Assembly: GCA_041750975.1 (NCBI GenBank)
Contig: JBGSYN010000096.1
Location: 1-35,706 of the forward strand
Length of the DNA stretch: 35,706 nucleotides
Reading direction: 5' to 3'
From: JBGSYN01 sp041750975
GTDB taxonomy: Bacteria; Pseudomonadota; Alphaproteobacteria; Geminicoccales; Geminicoccaceae
The notes below the pieces were generated by a model. That model was not told where the DNA came from and searched no databases. It saw only the letters and a list, made by a program, of their open reading frames with translations. Both the position numbers and the translations under genes were made by a program. This document shows, piece after piece, positions 19,165 to 27,607 of the stretch (position 1 is its first letter; every line of letters begins with the position of its first letter).

Positions 19165-20361
19165 TCAATGGATCACACCAAGTTCGCGACCGGTTTGGGC
19201 AAAAGCTTCGAGCGCCCAGTCGAGCTGATCCCGCGTCAGGGCAGCATTCATCTGGGTGCGGATTCTGGCCTTGCCGTGCGGCACCACGGGATAGAAGAAT
19301 CCGGTGACGTAGACGCCTCTGTCATAGAGCCCTGACGCCATCTTCTGGGCGAGGCCGGCATCGCCGAGCATGACCGGGATGATCGGATGCTCGCCCGGCA
19401 ACAGCTCGAAGCCGAGCTCGGTCAGGCCGTGCCGCCAATAGCCGGCATTGTCGAAAAGTTGTGCTCGTAGATCGTCGCCCGCCGCCACTATTTCGAGCGC
19501 CTTGAGCCCGGCCTGGACCACCATCGGCGGCAGCGCGTTCGAGAAGAGATAGGGCCGGGCGCGCTGCCGCAGCATGTCGATAACGGGCTGCGGCCCCGCC
19601 ACATAGCCGCCGATCGCACCGCCCAAGGCCTTGCCGAGCGTGCCGCTGAGAATGTGGACCTGGTTCGCGACGCCATGATGAACATGGGTGCCCGCGCCCG
19701 CTTCGCCGATGAAGCCCGTGGCGTGGCAATCATCGACCATGACGACCGCCTCGAACCGCTCGGCGAGCGCGCAGATCGCGGGGAGGTTCGCGAAATAGCC
19801 GTCCATGGAAAAGACACCGTCGGTGGCGATCATGATGTGCCTGGCGCCGTTCGCCCGCGCCTCCTCGAGCTTGGCTTCGAGGTCCCCCATATCGCTGTTG
19901 GCGTAGCGATAGCGCTTGGCTTTGCACAATCGGATGCCGTCGATGATCGAGGCGTGGTTGAGACTGTCCGAGACGATCGCGTCCTCCGCCCCGAGCAATG
20001 GCTCGAACAGCCCGCCATTGGCATCGAAACAGGCAGCGAACAGGATCGAATCGTCCTTCTTGAGGTAGCGGGCGAGCGCCCGTTCGAGCTCGCGATGCAG
20101 ATCCTGGGTGCCGCAGATGAAGCGCACGCTCGCCATGCCGAAGCCATGCGCGTCGAGCCCTCGCTTGGCCGCCTCGATCAGCCGCGGATCGTTGGCGAGA
20201 CCCAGATAATTATTGGCGCAGAGATTGATGACCTCACGGCCATCCGTGCCGACCTTGACCACGCCACCCTGGGCCGAGGCCAGCGGCCGCTCCGTCTTAT
20301 AAAGATGCGCCTCCCTGATCGCCTCGAGTTCGGATCGAAGGTGGTCCAATAATGCGGTCAT
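19165..20361 (-). CDS. kbl: 2-amino-3-ketobutyrate CoA ligase (glycine C-acetyltransferase)
   Basis: 398 aa, the same length as E. coli Kbl. It is a PLP enzyme of the alpha-oxoamine synthase family that splits 2-amino-3-ketobutyrate with CoA into glycine and acetyl-CoA. The PLP lysine is K244 in SGTLGKALGG. Other signatures are NNYLGLANDPR, GFGMASVRFICGTQDLHRELE, DSLNHASIIDGIRL, VDDCHATGFIGE and IIPVMLGDA. The start ATG at 20361 has AGG six bases upstream. tdh follows immediately. Together they form the two-step threonine-to-glycine pathway, so the labile intermediate can be passed on quickly. Confidence 0.96.
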   Translation of the reverse strand: MTALLDHLRSELEAIREAHLYKTERPLASAQGGVVKVGTDGREVINLCANNYLGLANDPRLIEAAKRGLDAHGFGMASVRFICGTQDLHRELERALARYLKKDDSILFAACFDANGGLFEPLLGAEDAIVSDSLNHASIIDGIRLCKAKRYRYANSDMGDLEAKLEEARANGARHIMIATDGVFSMDGYFANLPAICALAERFEAVVMVDDCHATGFIGEAGAGTHVHHGVANQVHILSGTLGKALGGAIGGYVAGPQPVIDMLRQRARPYLFSNALPPMVVQAGLKALEIVAAGDDLRAQLFDNAGYWRHGLTELGFELLPGEHPIIPVMLGDAGLAQKMASGLYDRGVYVTGFFYPVVPHGKARIRTQMNAALTRDQLDWALEAFAQTGRELGVIH

Positions 20362-20459
20362 TGATAACCTGCTGGCTACGTTTTCCGAGGGACGTCGAGT
20401 GTGACACTATCCGCGTCAGCGATCCAGTGGACCAAACCTTCCGCGCCCAATCGCCAGCG

Positions 20460-22109
20460 TCAAACCATGCAAACGCGTGCCGCCAATTCGTCGATGAGCA
20501 CACGCTTGTTCTCCGAATAATCGACAGGTGCATCGATCAGATGAACACCGCCTGCCCTGAAACATCGTTCCATGATCGGCACGAAATCCGCCGTCGCATC
20601 GACCCGGTGGCCATGGGCGCCATAGGCGTTGGCATACGCCACGAAATCGGGGTTGCCGAAGGTAAGGCCCCAATCCTCGAAGCCGTCGACCGCCTGCTTC
20701 CAACGGATCATGCCATAGGCATCGTCGCGAATGATCAAGACGACGAGGTTAAGGCCGAGGCGGACGGCGGTTTCCAGCTCTTGCGAATTCATCATGAAGC
20801 CGCCATCGCCGCAGACAGCCATGACGCGCTCTTCCGGATAGAGCATCGCCGCCGCCATGGCCGAGGGCAGTCCGGCGCCCATGGTGGCGAGCGCGTTGTC
20901 GAGTAGGACGGTGTTGGCAACGTGGGTTCGATAGTTGCGCGCGAACCAGATCTTGTACATGCCGTTGTCGAGAGCGATGATGCCCTTGTCCGGCATCACC
21001 TTGCGCACATCGGCGACGATCCGTTGCGGGATCATCGGAAAGCGCGGATCGTCGGCGCCTTCGCCGATATGCGCCATCACCTCCCGGCGCACTTTCTCGA
21101 AATAGCCGAAATCGTGGCTCGCCATCGGCTCGAGACGCTCGGTGAGCCGCCTGATCGACGAGGCGATGTCGCCGACGAGTTCCAATTGCGGGAAGTAAAC
21201 CTCCTGGACGTGCGCCCTGCTGAAGTTGACATGGATGACGTCAGGCCCGCCGGGCGCCATCAGGAAGGGCGGCTTTTCGACCACATCGTGGCCGACATTG
21301 ATGATGATATCGGCGCGGTCGATGGCGCAGTGGAGATAGTCCCGCTCGCTCAGCGCCGCGGTGCCGAGATATTTGTCCGGGCAGCCTTCGATCACTCCCT
21401 TGCCCATCTGGGTGTTGAAGAAGGGGATGCCGGTTTTTCTGACGAAGCCGCTGAGCTCGTTGACGACGCGTTGGCGATTGGCCCCAGCACCGACCATCAA
21501 GAGCGGGCGCTTCGCATCACGGATCATCGTCACCGCCTGATCGATCGCGCGGTCGGCGCAATGGGGCCGATCGGGCCGCGACGCGGGGATGACGCGATCC
21601 GTTTCGGCCTGCTCGTTGGCGATGTCCTCGGGTAGTTCCAGAAGGACGGCTCCGGGCCGTTCCTCCAGTGCCCGGCGGAAGGCCTCGCGAATCCAGGCCG
21701 GGACTGTGTCGCCATCGACGATTTGCCTGGCGAGCTTGGTGACCGGTTTGAAGATGTTGACGATGTCGACGATCTGAAATTCACCCTGCTTGCTCGTCTT
21801 GATCGGCTTTTGACCGGTGATGATGACCGTCGGAAAGCCGCCGAGTTGGGCATAGGCCGCGGGCGTTACCAGATTGGTCGCACCCGGGCCGAGCGTGGCG
21901 AGGCAGACCCCGGCCTTGCCTGTCAACCGGCCATAGGTCGCCGCCATGAACCCCGCACCTTGCTCGTGCCGGGTGACGATCAGGCGGATCGACGATCGGC
22001 GCAAGGAATCGACGAGATCGAGATTTTCCTCGCCCGGCACGCCGAACACGCACTCCACGCCCTCGTTCTCCAAGGCCTTGACGAAGAGATCCGAGGTTTT
22101 CATTGCCAT
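20460..22109 (-). CDS. Acetolactate synthase-like TPP enzyme
   Basis: The 549-aa thiamine-diphosphate enzyme has all three domains of the acetolactate synthase family. VFGVPGEENLDLVDSL opens the PYR domain, with the catalytic glutamate in TRHEQGAGFMA (E49). The central domain includes PLLMVGAGANRQRV. The C-terminal PP domain has GDGGFMMNSQELETAVRLGL, the TPP-magnesium motif. The closest style is the catabolic (AlsS-like), small-subunit-independent type, which condenses two pyruvates to acetolactate. No ilvH-type small subunit lies nearby, consistent with that. It precedes kbl-tdh by 98 bp on the same strand and may be co-transcribed. Related glyoxylate carboligase or sulphoacetaldehyde enzymes cannot be fully excluded. 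Confidence 0.85.
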   Translation of the reverse strand: MAMKTSDLFVKALENEGVECVFGVPGEENLDLVDSLRRSSIRLIVTRHEQGAGFMAATYGRLTGKAGVCLATLGPGATNLVTPAAYAQLGGFPTVIITGQKPIKTSKQGEFQIVDIVNIFKPVTKLARQIVDGDTVPAWIREAFRRALEERPGAVLLELPEDIANEQAETDRVIPASRPDRPHCADRAIDQAVTMIRDAKRPLLMVGAGANRQRVVNELSGFVRKTGIPFFNTQMGKGVIEGCPDKYLGTAALSERDYLHCAIDRADIIINVGHDVVEKPPFLMAPGGPDVIHVNFSRAHVQEVYFPQLELVGDIASSIRRLTERLEPMASHDFGYFEKVRREVMAHIGEGADDPRFPMIPQRIVADVRKVMPDKGIIALDNGMYKIWFARNYRTHVANTVLLDNALATMGAGLPSAMAAAMLYPEERVMAVCGDGGFMMNSQELETAVRLGLNLVVLIIRDDAYGMIRWKQAVDGFEDWGLTFGNPDFVAYANAYGAHGHRVDATADFVPIMERCFRAGGVHLIDAPVDYSENKRVLIDELAARVCMV

Positions 22110-22249
22110 GATAACATTCCGGGAAGTGATTCTTGAGAGTGCGGGATAACCGGTGCCGGCGCTCGTCCGGTCCGACCGAGATCGGCCCGCGGGATCGAGG
22201 CGAAACCAGCTTTCAGAAGGCGCAGACGTGAATTCATACGTTTTGACTT

Positions 22250-22418
22250 ACCAAACGTAGACGTCGTTGATTTGGTTTCGCAAGCATTGGCCGGCTCGGC
22301 GATCCGACAGACCATCGTCCAGTGGTTTCACAAAAAGGACCTTCAGTGGCTTTTCCAGGTTCGAGATTTCGCGACAACGGATATCGCCGACAAATATGCG
22401 TCGATAGCTGATGAGTGA
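22250..22418 (+). pseudogene. C-terminal scrap of an unidentified gene, coupled to the GH15 remnant
   Basis: No start codon is present, but one rightward frame reads DLPNVDVVDLVSQALAGSAI then RQTIVQWFHKKDLQWLFQV and RDFATTDIADKYASIADE before a TGA at 22416-22418. The stretch has balanced, protein-like composition and G/C-rich third positions. It overlaps the next start by eight bases (GATGAGTGA), a typical arrangement for translational coupling in an operon. I infer it is the intact end of a gene that once preceded the GH15 gene, its 5' part lost. The family is not recognised. Confidence 0.45.
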
Positions 22419-22815
22419 AACCAAGGCGCAGTCCTTTCCGCCAATCAAGGACTACGCCATGATCGGCGATTGTCGAACCGCGGCGCTCATTTCGCTCGAC
22501 GGATCGATCGATTGGCTGTGCCTCCCCGATTTCTCGTCGCCGGCCGTCTTTGCGGCACTCTTGGATCGCCAGCGAGGCGGATATTTCGCCGTTGCGCCGA
22601 AACCACCGTTTGAGGCGAGCCGCCGCTATGTCGGCAACACCAATGTTCTGGAGACCATCTTTCGGACGGCGGCCTGAACGATGCGCCTCACGGATTGCAT
22701 GCCGATTCACCTGGCCGGACGAGTGGAGGATGAGCTCGAGCCGCAGCGCGAGATTCCAAGAACAGTGGAGGTTCCCGAAGGCGAGGTCGAGCTCGAGATC
22801 GGTTACCGAGAAAGC
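22411..22815 (+). pseudogene. N-terminal fragment of a GH15 glucoamylase/trehalase-like gene
   Basis: The first 88 codons read FPPIKDYAMIGDCRTAALIS, DGSIDWLCLPDFSSPAVFAA and RRYVGNTNVLETIF, the canonical N-terminus of bacterial GH15-type proteins. A TGA at 22675-22677 interrupts FRTAA, but the same frame continues TMRLTDCMPI and then VEVPEGEVELEIGY. Family members have glycine where the stop is (TADG.xRLTDFMP), so a GGA-to-TGA nonsense change is the simplest reading. Homology ends near 22815, where a different protein tail begins. The catalytic (alpha/alpha)6 barrel, about 450 residues, is absent. It is clearly non-functional as a hydrolase. Confidence 0.8.
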
Positions 22816-23031
22816 CCTGGGCTCATCCATGGCCTGTTCCTGATGACTGTCGTGCTGCCCGATTTTCATCCGCGGATGGCGTCCGAATATGAAGGACCGA
22901 CGTTGCAGCGTCGTCTCGAGCCGCCGGGTTTTCTCGGCTTGAACTATGGCCATCGAACACCGTTCATGGCGATTGCGGCCCAGGCAATCTACGGCATCGT
23001 GCTCGGCGCCTGCTTCACCATCGCCGGTTAA
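22816..23031 (+). pseudogene. C-terminal tail of a small membrane protein, fused to the GH15 remnant
   Basis: In the same frame as the GH15 remnant, the sequence changes character to GLIHGLFLMTVVLPDFHPRM, then EGPTLQRRLEPPGFLGLNYG, then HRTPFMAIAAQAIYGIVLGA and a stop at 23031. It has two hydrophobic segments around a proline/glycine-rich loop. This resembles the end of conserved small integral membrane proteins found in Rhodospirillales and Rhizobiales, from memory. Its own 5' end is missing. It stops 10 bp before the lysR stop, on the opposite strand. Confidence 0.5.
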
Positions 23032-23040
23032 GGTTTCACA

Positions 23041-23928
23041 TCAAGCCAACGCCGCTGTCAGCTGGACGGCAAATCTGGCCGAGGCGACGGGCAGGGTCCG
23101 GCCCTTGAGTTGGCCGAGCAGCAAATGGCCGGCCGGCACGTCCCGGTGCGAGACCTCGCGAAGGGCGAGCCGGTGATCGGAGTCGAGGTTGAGGCCGATC
23201 GGTATCTGGAAGCCGATGGCGCGTTCGCGGAGCACGTAATGGCGCATGAATTCGAACGAATCCGACTGGACGATCGGGTTCAGGGTCTGCGAACTTCTAC
23301 GCACGGCGAGTTCGAGCAGGTGCCTTACGCCGTAGGGGTCGGTCGGCACGATATGGGCGTATTGCAGGCAGTCGCGCAGGCGCAGCGAGGCTTTGGCGGC
23401 AAGCGGATGGTCGATCGCCATCACGGCATAGACGGGCTGGGGAACCGACCGCAACACTTCGAAGTCGACGAGGTAGATCGGTTCGAAGACCAAGGCGAGA
23501 TCGCTGCTGAACATGCCGAGATCCCGTTCGGCCTCGACCCGGTCGCGCACAAAGACGGAGAAGGTGACGCCGGGATGATCCTTGCGGTAATGGGCGATCT
23601 GCTGCGGCAGGAAATAGGGCATGAGCGCCTGCGAACAGGCGATCGTCACATGGCCGCGGCGCTCGCCGGAGAGATCGGCGACGTGCGACTGGACCCTGGC
23701 CAGATCGGAGCTTTGCGTGCGGATATGCTGGATCAACAGTTCGCTCGCGGGATTGAGGCGAACGCCGCGCGGCAGCCGCTCGAAGACCTGACAGCCGAAC
23801 TCGCGCTCGAACTGCTGAATGCGGCGGTTGAGGGCGGATGAGGTGAGGTTGGCGTCCTCGGCGGCCTTGCGGATCGATCCCGCGCGGGCGACCACCTCGA
23901 TCAGGCGCAATGTCTGCAAATGTCTCAC
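23041..23928 (-). CDS. LysR-type transcriptional regulator
   Basis: This is a 295-aa LysR-family regulator. The N-terminal winged HTH is complete: LRLIEVVARAGSIRKAAEDANLTSSALNRRIQQFEREFGCQVFER (spanning about 7-51, with the recognition helix at SSALNRRIQQFE). The linker helix and the two-lobed effector domain follow (GHVTIACSQALMPYFLPQQI, then FSSDLALVFEPI). The start is a GTG at 23928. It is divergent from the ABC importer operon across a 150-bp gap and most likely controls it in response to the imported compound. That is the classic LysR arrangement, and the inducer is unknown. Confidence 0.93.
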   Translation of the reverse strand: MRHLQTLRLIEVVARAGSIRKAAEDANLTSSALNRRIQQFEREFGCQVFERLPRGVRLNPASELLIQHIRTQSSDLARVQSHVADLSGERRGHVTIACSQALMPYFLPQQIAHYRKDHPGVTFSVFVRDRVEAERDLGMFSSDLALVFEPIYLVDFEVLRSVPQPVYAVMAIDHPLAAKASLRLRDCLQYAHIVPTDPYGVRHLLELAVRRSSQTLNPIVQSDSFEFMRHYVLRERAIGFQIPIGLNLDSDHRLALREVSHRDVPAGHLLLGQLKGRTLPVASARFAVQLTAALA

Positions 23929-23950
23929 TTCTCAATCACTTCGTTCGAGC

Positions 23951-23981
23951 GCTGCAAAACCTGCAGCATAATAGTGCAAAA
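23951..23981. promoter_or_regulatory. Candidate LysR operator between regulator and ABC operon
   Basis: The gap between the divergent genes contains an inverted repeat GCTGCA-AAACC-TGCAGC (23951-23967). It also has two direct copies of TGCAAAA (23953-23959 and 23975-23981) spaced 22 bp apart, about two helical turns. Both are plausible for LysR tetramer contacts. No strong -35/-10 pair was identified. Confidence 0.45.
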
Positions 23982-24078
23982 TTAGCATTAGCGGTACGCA
24001 CCATTCCACAGCATCGTCCAAGGCAGCTGCCGATTGCGCCTCGAGCGCCGGTGCCACTTCAAGAGAAAAGGGTGTGTG

Positions 24079-25692
24079 ATGGAGTTCAGGACTTCCCGCC
24101 GAGACTTCTTCGGGCTGAGCGGTGGCGCGATCGGTGCGGCCGCCCTGCCGTTCCTGAAGAGCCTGCCGGCCGCCGCCGCCGAAGGCGATGTCCTGGTCGT
24201 CGTCACCGGCCAGTCGATCAACTCGCTCGATCTGCATCGGACCGGGACCAACCGTGCCAGCTATCAGGTCGCCGTCAATGCCTATGACCGGCTCGTCACC
24301 TTCGGCAGCAAGGCGACCGAAGACGGCGGGCTCTCCTACGATTATGCAACCATCGAGCCCGAACTCGCCGAATCCTGGTCCACGTCCGATGACGGCCTGA
24401 CCATTACCTTCAAGCTCAAGCCGGACGCCACCTTCTGGGATGGCGCGAAGGTCACCGCCCATGATGTCAAATGGTCGTTCGACCGTGCCGTCACTGTCGG
24501 CGGTTTTCCCACGGTGCAGATGAAGGCCGGCGGCCTGGTGCGGCCCGATCAGTTCGAGGCGGTCGACGACAGCACGTTCGTCGTCCGGCTCGACCGGCCC
24601 TCGAAGCTGTCTCTGCCCGATCTTGCGGTGCCCGTGCCCTTCATCATCAATTCCGAGGTCGCCAAGGCCCATGCCACGGCCGACGATCCCTGGGCGATGG
24701 AATATCTGCACATGAACCCCGCCGGCTCCGGCGCTTTCAAGGTTGCGAAATGGACACCCGGCGAACAACTCATCTATGAGCGGAACGATGCCTGGGTCGG
24801 CGGCCCGCTGCCAGCGGTGCAACGTGTCGTCGTTCGCGAGGTGCCGAGCCCGGCCACCCGCCGCGCCCTGATCGAGCGGGGCAGCGTGCACCTCTCCTTC
24901 GAGATCCCGGACAAGGACGCCAAGGAACTCGACGGCAAGCTCCAGGTCTTTTCGACCCCGGTCGAGAACTGCATCAATGTCGTCGGTCTGAACTATATTT
25001 TCGAGCCTTTCCAGGACCCCGATGTGCGCAAGGCTGTGGCCTACGCCATCCCCTACGAAGAGATCTTCCAGACGGCCGCCTATGGCCGCGGCAAGCCGAT
25101 GTGGGGCGGCTCGGGCGAACTCGATTCGATCGAGTGGCCAAGGCCTTCGCCCTACTTCACGGATCTCGACAAGGCGCGCGAACATCTCGAGCGCTCGGCC
25201 TTCGCCTCGGGCTTCGAGGTGCCCTTCTCGATCAGCCTCGATCTCGCGGACTGGATGGAGCCGACCGCACTCCTGATCCAGGAGAATCTGACGAAGCTCG
25301 GCATTTCGACAGAGATCGAAAAGATCCCCGGGGCCAACTGGCGTACCGCATCGCTGGTCGACAAGCGCCTGCCGCTTCATCTCGAAAATTTCGGCGGCTG
25401 GCTCAACTACCCCTGCTATTATTTCTTCTGGGCCTACCAGGACGGCCACCTCTTCAACTCGTCCAATTACCGGAACGAGGAAGTCGAGACGCTGGTCGAG
25501 GAAACCCTGTATCTGCCGATCGACGACCCGGATTATGCGCCCAAGATCAAGCGGCTGTTCGAGATCGCCTTCGAGGACCTGCCCCGCATTCCGCTCTGGC
25601 AGCCGGCACTGAACGTCGCGATCAACCGGGCCGAGGGCTACGAATACTGGTTCCACCGCCAGCCCGATATGCGGACGTTGAGCACCGGCTAA
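24079..25692 (+). CDS. Peptide-type ABC transporter substrate-binding protein (SBP family 5), Tat-exported
   Basis: The 537-aa periplasmic binding protein belongs to the DppA/OppA cluster. The N-terminus carries a twin-arginine signal (SRRDFFGLSGGA, residues 6-17) followed by a hydrophobic core and an AAAAEGD cleavage region near 34. Family signatures are ELAESWSTSDDGLTITFKLK, GAKVTAHDVKWSFDRAV and the late FEDLPRIPLWQP. The ATG at 24079 has AGGG six bases upstream. Tat export implies folding before secretion, perhaps to avoid loss of ligand or cofactor. It is first in a five-cistron-equivalent importer; di- or oligopeptides, or other large polar solutes, are possible ligands. Confidence 0.94.
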   Translation: MEFRTSRRDFFGLSGGAIGAAALPFLKSLPAAAAEGDVLVVVTGQSINSLDLHRTGTNRASYQVAVNAYDRLVTFGSKATEDGGLSYDYATIEPELAESWSTSDDGLTITFKLKPDATFWDGAKVTAHDVKWSFDRAVTVGGFPTVQMKAGGLVRPDQFEAVDDSTFVVRLDRPSKLSLPDLAVPVPFIINSEVAKAHATADDPWAMEYLHMNPAGSGAFKVAKWTPGEQLIYERNDAWVGGPLPAVQRVVVREVPSPATRRALIERGSVHLSFEIPDKDAKELDGKLQVFSTPVENCINVVGLNYIFEPFQDPDVRKAVAYAIPYEEIFQTAAYGRGKPMWGGSGELDSIEWPRPSPYFTDLDKAREHLERSAFASGFEVPFSISLDLADWMEPTALLIQENLTKLGISTEIEKIPGANWRTASLVDKRLPLHLENFGGWLNYPCYYFFWAYQDGHLFNSSNYRNEEVETLVEETLYLPIDDPDYAPKIKRLFEIAFEDLPRIPLWQPALNVAINRAEGYEYWFHRQPDMRTLSTG

Positions 25693-25705
25693 GGGGCCGC
25701 CGGAT

Positions 25706-26731
25706 TTGGCGGGGCGTCCTCGGACGGTTCTCTGGCGGGTTCTTCAGGCCGTTCCCGTGGTCTTTGGGGTGGTTGTGATCAGCTTCGTGCTGACTAGGGC
25801 GCTGCCTGGAGATCCCGCCGTCTACTTCGCCGGGCCCGCCGCCGATGCGGCCTCGATCGAAGAGGTCCGGGAGGCGCTCGGCCTCGACAAGTCCCTGCCG
25901 CAGCAATTCCTGATCTATCTCGGCGATCTCGTCAGGGGCGATCTCGGCCAGTCGATCTCGACCGGTCAGTCCGTGTTCAGCGACCTTGCCAACCGGCTGC
26001 CGGCTTCCCTCGAGCTGACGCTCACCGCCCTTCTCATGTCCTGCGGTATCGCCATCCCGCTCGGCGTCCTGGCCGCAACCCGGCCGGGCTCCTGGATCGA
26101 TCATCTCTGCCGTGTGCTGGTGACAGCGGGCGTGTCCCTGCCGACATTTTTCACCGGCATCGTCCTCATCTACGTTTTCTACTACCTGCTCGGGCTTGCC
26201 CCGTCGCCGCTCGGCAGGCTCGATTTCATCTATATCGAGCCCGATCATGTCACCGGGTTCTACCTCATCGACGCAGCACTGGCGGGGGACTGGGAAACCT
26301 GGATCGGAGCGGCGAAGCAACTCGTCCTGCCGGCAACGACTTTAGCACTCTTCACCCTCGCCCCCGTCGCCCGCATGACCCGGGCAGCGATGCTGGGAGC
26401 CCTGTCGTCCGACTTCGTGCGGACCGCCAGGGCGTCGGGTCTCGGCAGCGGCACCATCCTCATCACCTACGCCTTCCGCAATGCCCTGCTGCCGGTGATC
26501 ACCACGCTCGGCATGGTCTTCTCCTTCTCGCTCGGCGCCAACGTCCTGGTCGAAAAGGTCTTCGCCTGGCCCGGAGTAGGCTCCTACGCTGTCGAGGCGC
26601 TGGTGGTCTCGGACTATGCCGCCGTCCAGGGCTTCGTCCTCGCAATGGCGCTGCTGTTCGTTACCCTCAATCTGATCATCGATCTGGCCTATATGATGAT
26701 CGATCCCCGGATCGGCTTCGAAGCGCGATGA
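25706..26731 (+). CDS. ABC transporter permease (DppB/OppB type)
   Basis: The 341-aa permease has the standard first helix (VLQAVPVVFGVVVISFVLTRALPGDPA-type, about 11-36), then a periplasmic loop and the BPD_transp_1 domain. The EAA-type cytoplasmic loop reads RMTRAAMLGALSSDFVRTARASGLG (about 228-252). PRIGFEAR at the end is the usual C-terminus. Translation starts at a TTG at 25706 with AAGGGG upstream; no ATG precedes the first helix. It ends in an ATGA overlap with the second permease, so the two are translationally coupled and form the heterodimeric channel. Confidence 0.94.
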   Translation: MAGRPRTVLWRVLQAVPVVFGVVVISFVLTRALPGDPAVYFAGPAADAASIEEVREALGLDKSLPQQFLIYLGDLVRGDLGQSISTGQSVFSDLANRLPASLELTLTALLMSCGIAIPLGVLAATRPGSWIDHLCRVLVTAGVSLPTFFTGIVLIYVFYYLLGLAPSPLGRLDFIYIEPDHVTGFYLIDAALAGDWETWIGAAKQLVLPATTLALFTLAPVARMTRAAMLGALSSDFVRTARASGLGSGTILITYAFRNALLPVITTLGMVFSFSLGANVLVEKVFAWPGVGSYAVEALVVSDYAAVQGFVLAMALLFVTLNLIIDLAYMMIDPRIGFEAR

Positions 26732-27606
26732 GCAGCGTCATCGCGAGCCCGCAGATAGGGCGGCAGGGTGCCCTGGATCACACGCTCTATGTGCTGCGCG
26801 AGAATCCGGTGACGCTGATCGCGTTCGCCATGTTCGCGCTTCTGTGCGTGGCGGCGATCTTCGGGCCCAGCCTCGTGCCCTACGATCCGCTGGCCTCCAA
26901 TGCCGCCATCGCTCTTGAACCGCCTTCATGGGCGCACTGGTTCGGCACGGACAATCTCGGGCGCGACGTCTTCAGCCGGGTGGTGGTGGCGACACGCCTC
27001 GATCTGATGATTTCGGTCGCGGCCGTCGCCCTCTCTTTTGTCGTCGGCTCCGTTCTCGGCGCCGCTGCCGGCTACTGGGGCGGCTGGCTCGACATGGTGC
27101 TGAACCGCGTGCTCGACACCATCATGGCGTTTCCGCTGTTCGTCCTGGCGATGGGGATCGTCGCAGCCCTCGGCAACACCATCGAGAACATCGTCTATGC
27201 GACCGCCATCATCAATGTGCCGTTCTATGCGAGGCTGGTGCGCGCCGAAGTCAATATCCGCCGCGATGCCGGGTTCGCGCTCGCCGCCAGGCTCTCGGGC
27301 AATTCGGACTTTCGGGTCCTGGCGTTCCACATCTTCCCCAATGCGCTGCCGCCGATGATGGTGCAGGTGTCGCTCAATCTCGGCTGGGCCATTCTCAACG
27401 CGGCGGGCCTGAGCTTCATCGGCCTCGGCGTGCGGCCGCCGACGCCGGAATGGGGCATCATGGTCGCCGAGGGCGCCAACTTCATCGTCTCCGGCGAATG
27501 GTGGCTGGCGGTCTTCCCCGGTGCCACCCTGATGCTTGCCGTCTTCACCTTCAATCTACTGGGCGACGGCCTGCGAGATATCGTCGATCCCCGGAAGCGC
27601 ACCTGA
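26728..27606 (+). CDS. ABC transporter permease (DppC/OppC type)
   Basis: This 292-aa permease is the partner of the preceding one. It has an N-terminal helix (VTLIAFAMFALLCVAAIFGP), the conserved HWFGTDNLGRDVFSRVV segment and the EAA loop VRAEVNIRRDAGFALAARLSG. It ends GDGLRDIVDPRKRT, all typical of the OppC family. The start ATG overlaps the upstream stop by four bases. The ATPase gene follows two bases after its stop. Confidence 0.94.
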   Translation: MSSVIASPQIGRQGALDHTLYVLRENPVTLIAFAMFALLCVAAIFGPSLVPYDPLASNAAIALEPPSWAHWFGTDNLGRDVFSRVVVATRLDLMISVAAVALSFVVGSVLGAAAGYWGGWLDMVLNRVLDTIMAFPLFVLAMGIVAALGNTIENIVYATAIINVPFYARLVRAEVNIRRDAGFALAARLSGNSDFRVLAFHIFPNALPPMMVQVSLNLGWAILNAAGLSFIGLGVRPPTPEWGIMVAEGANFIVSGEWWLAVFPGATLMLAVFTFNLLGDGLRDIVDPRKRT

Positions 27607-27607
27607 C

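Noticed and set aside
22110..22249. Riboswitch or attenuator upstream of the acetolactate synthase-like gene
   Set aside because: No T-box, TPP-box or leader-peptide pattern could be recognised on the leftward strand.
23932..25656. 574-codon leftward frame antisense to the ABC binding protein
   Set aside because: The sense strand encodes an unmistakable family 5 binding protein with Tat signal and ribosome binding site.
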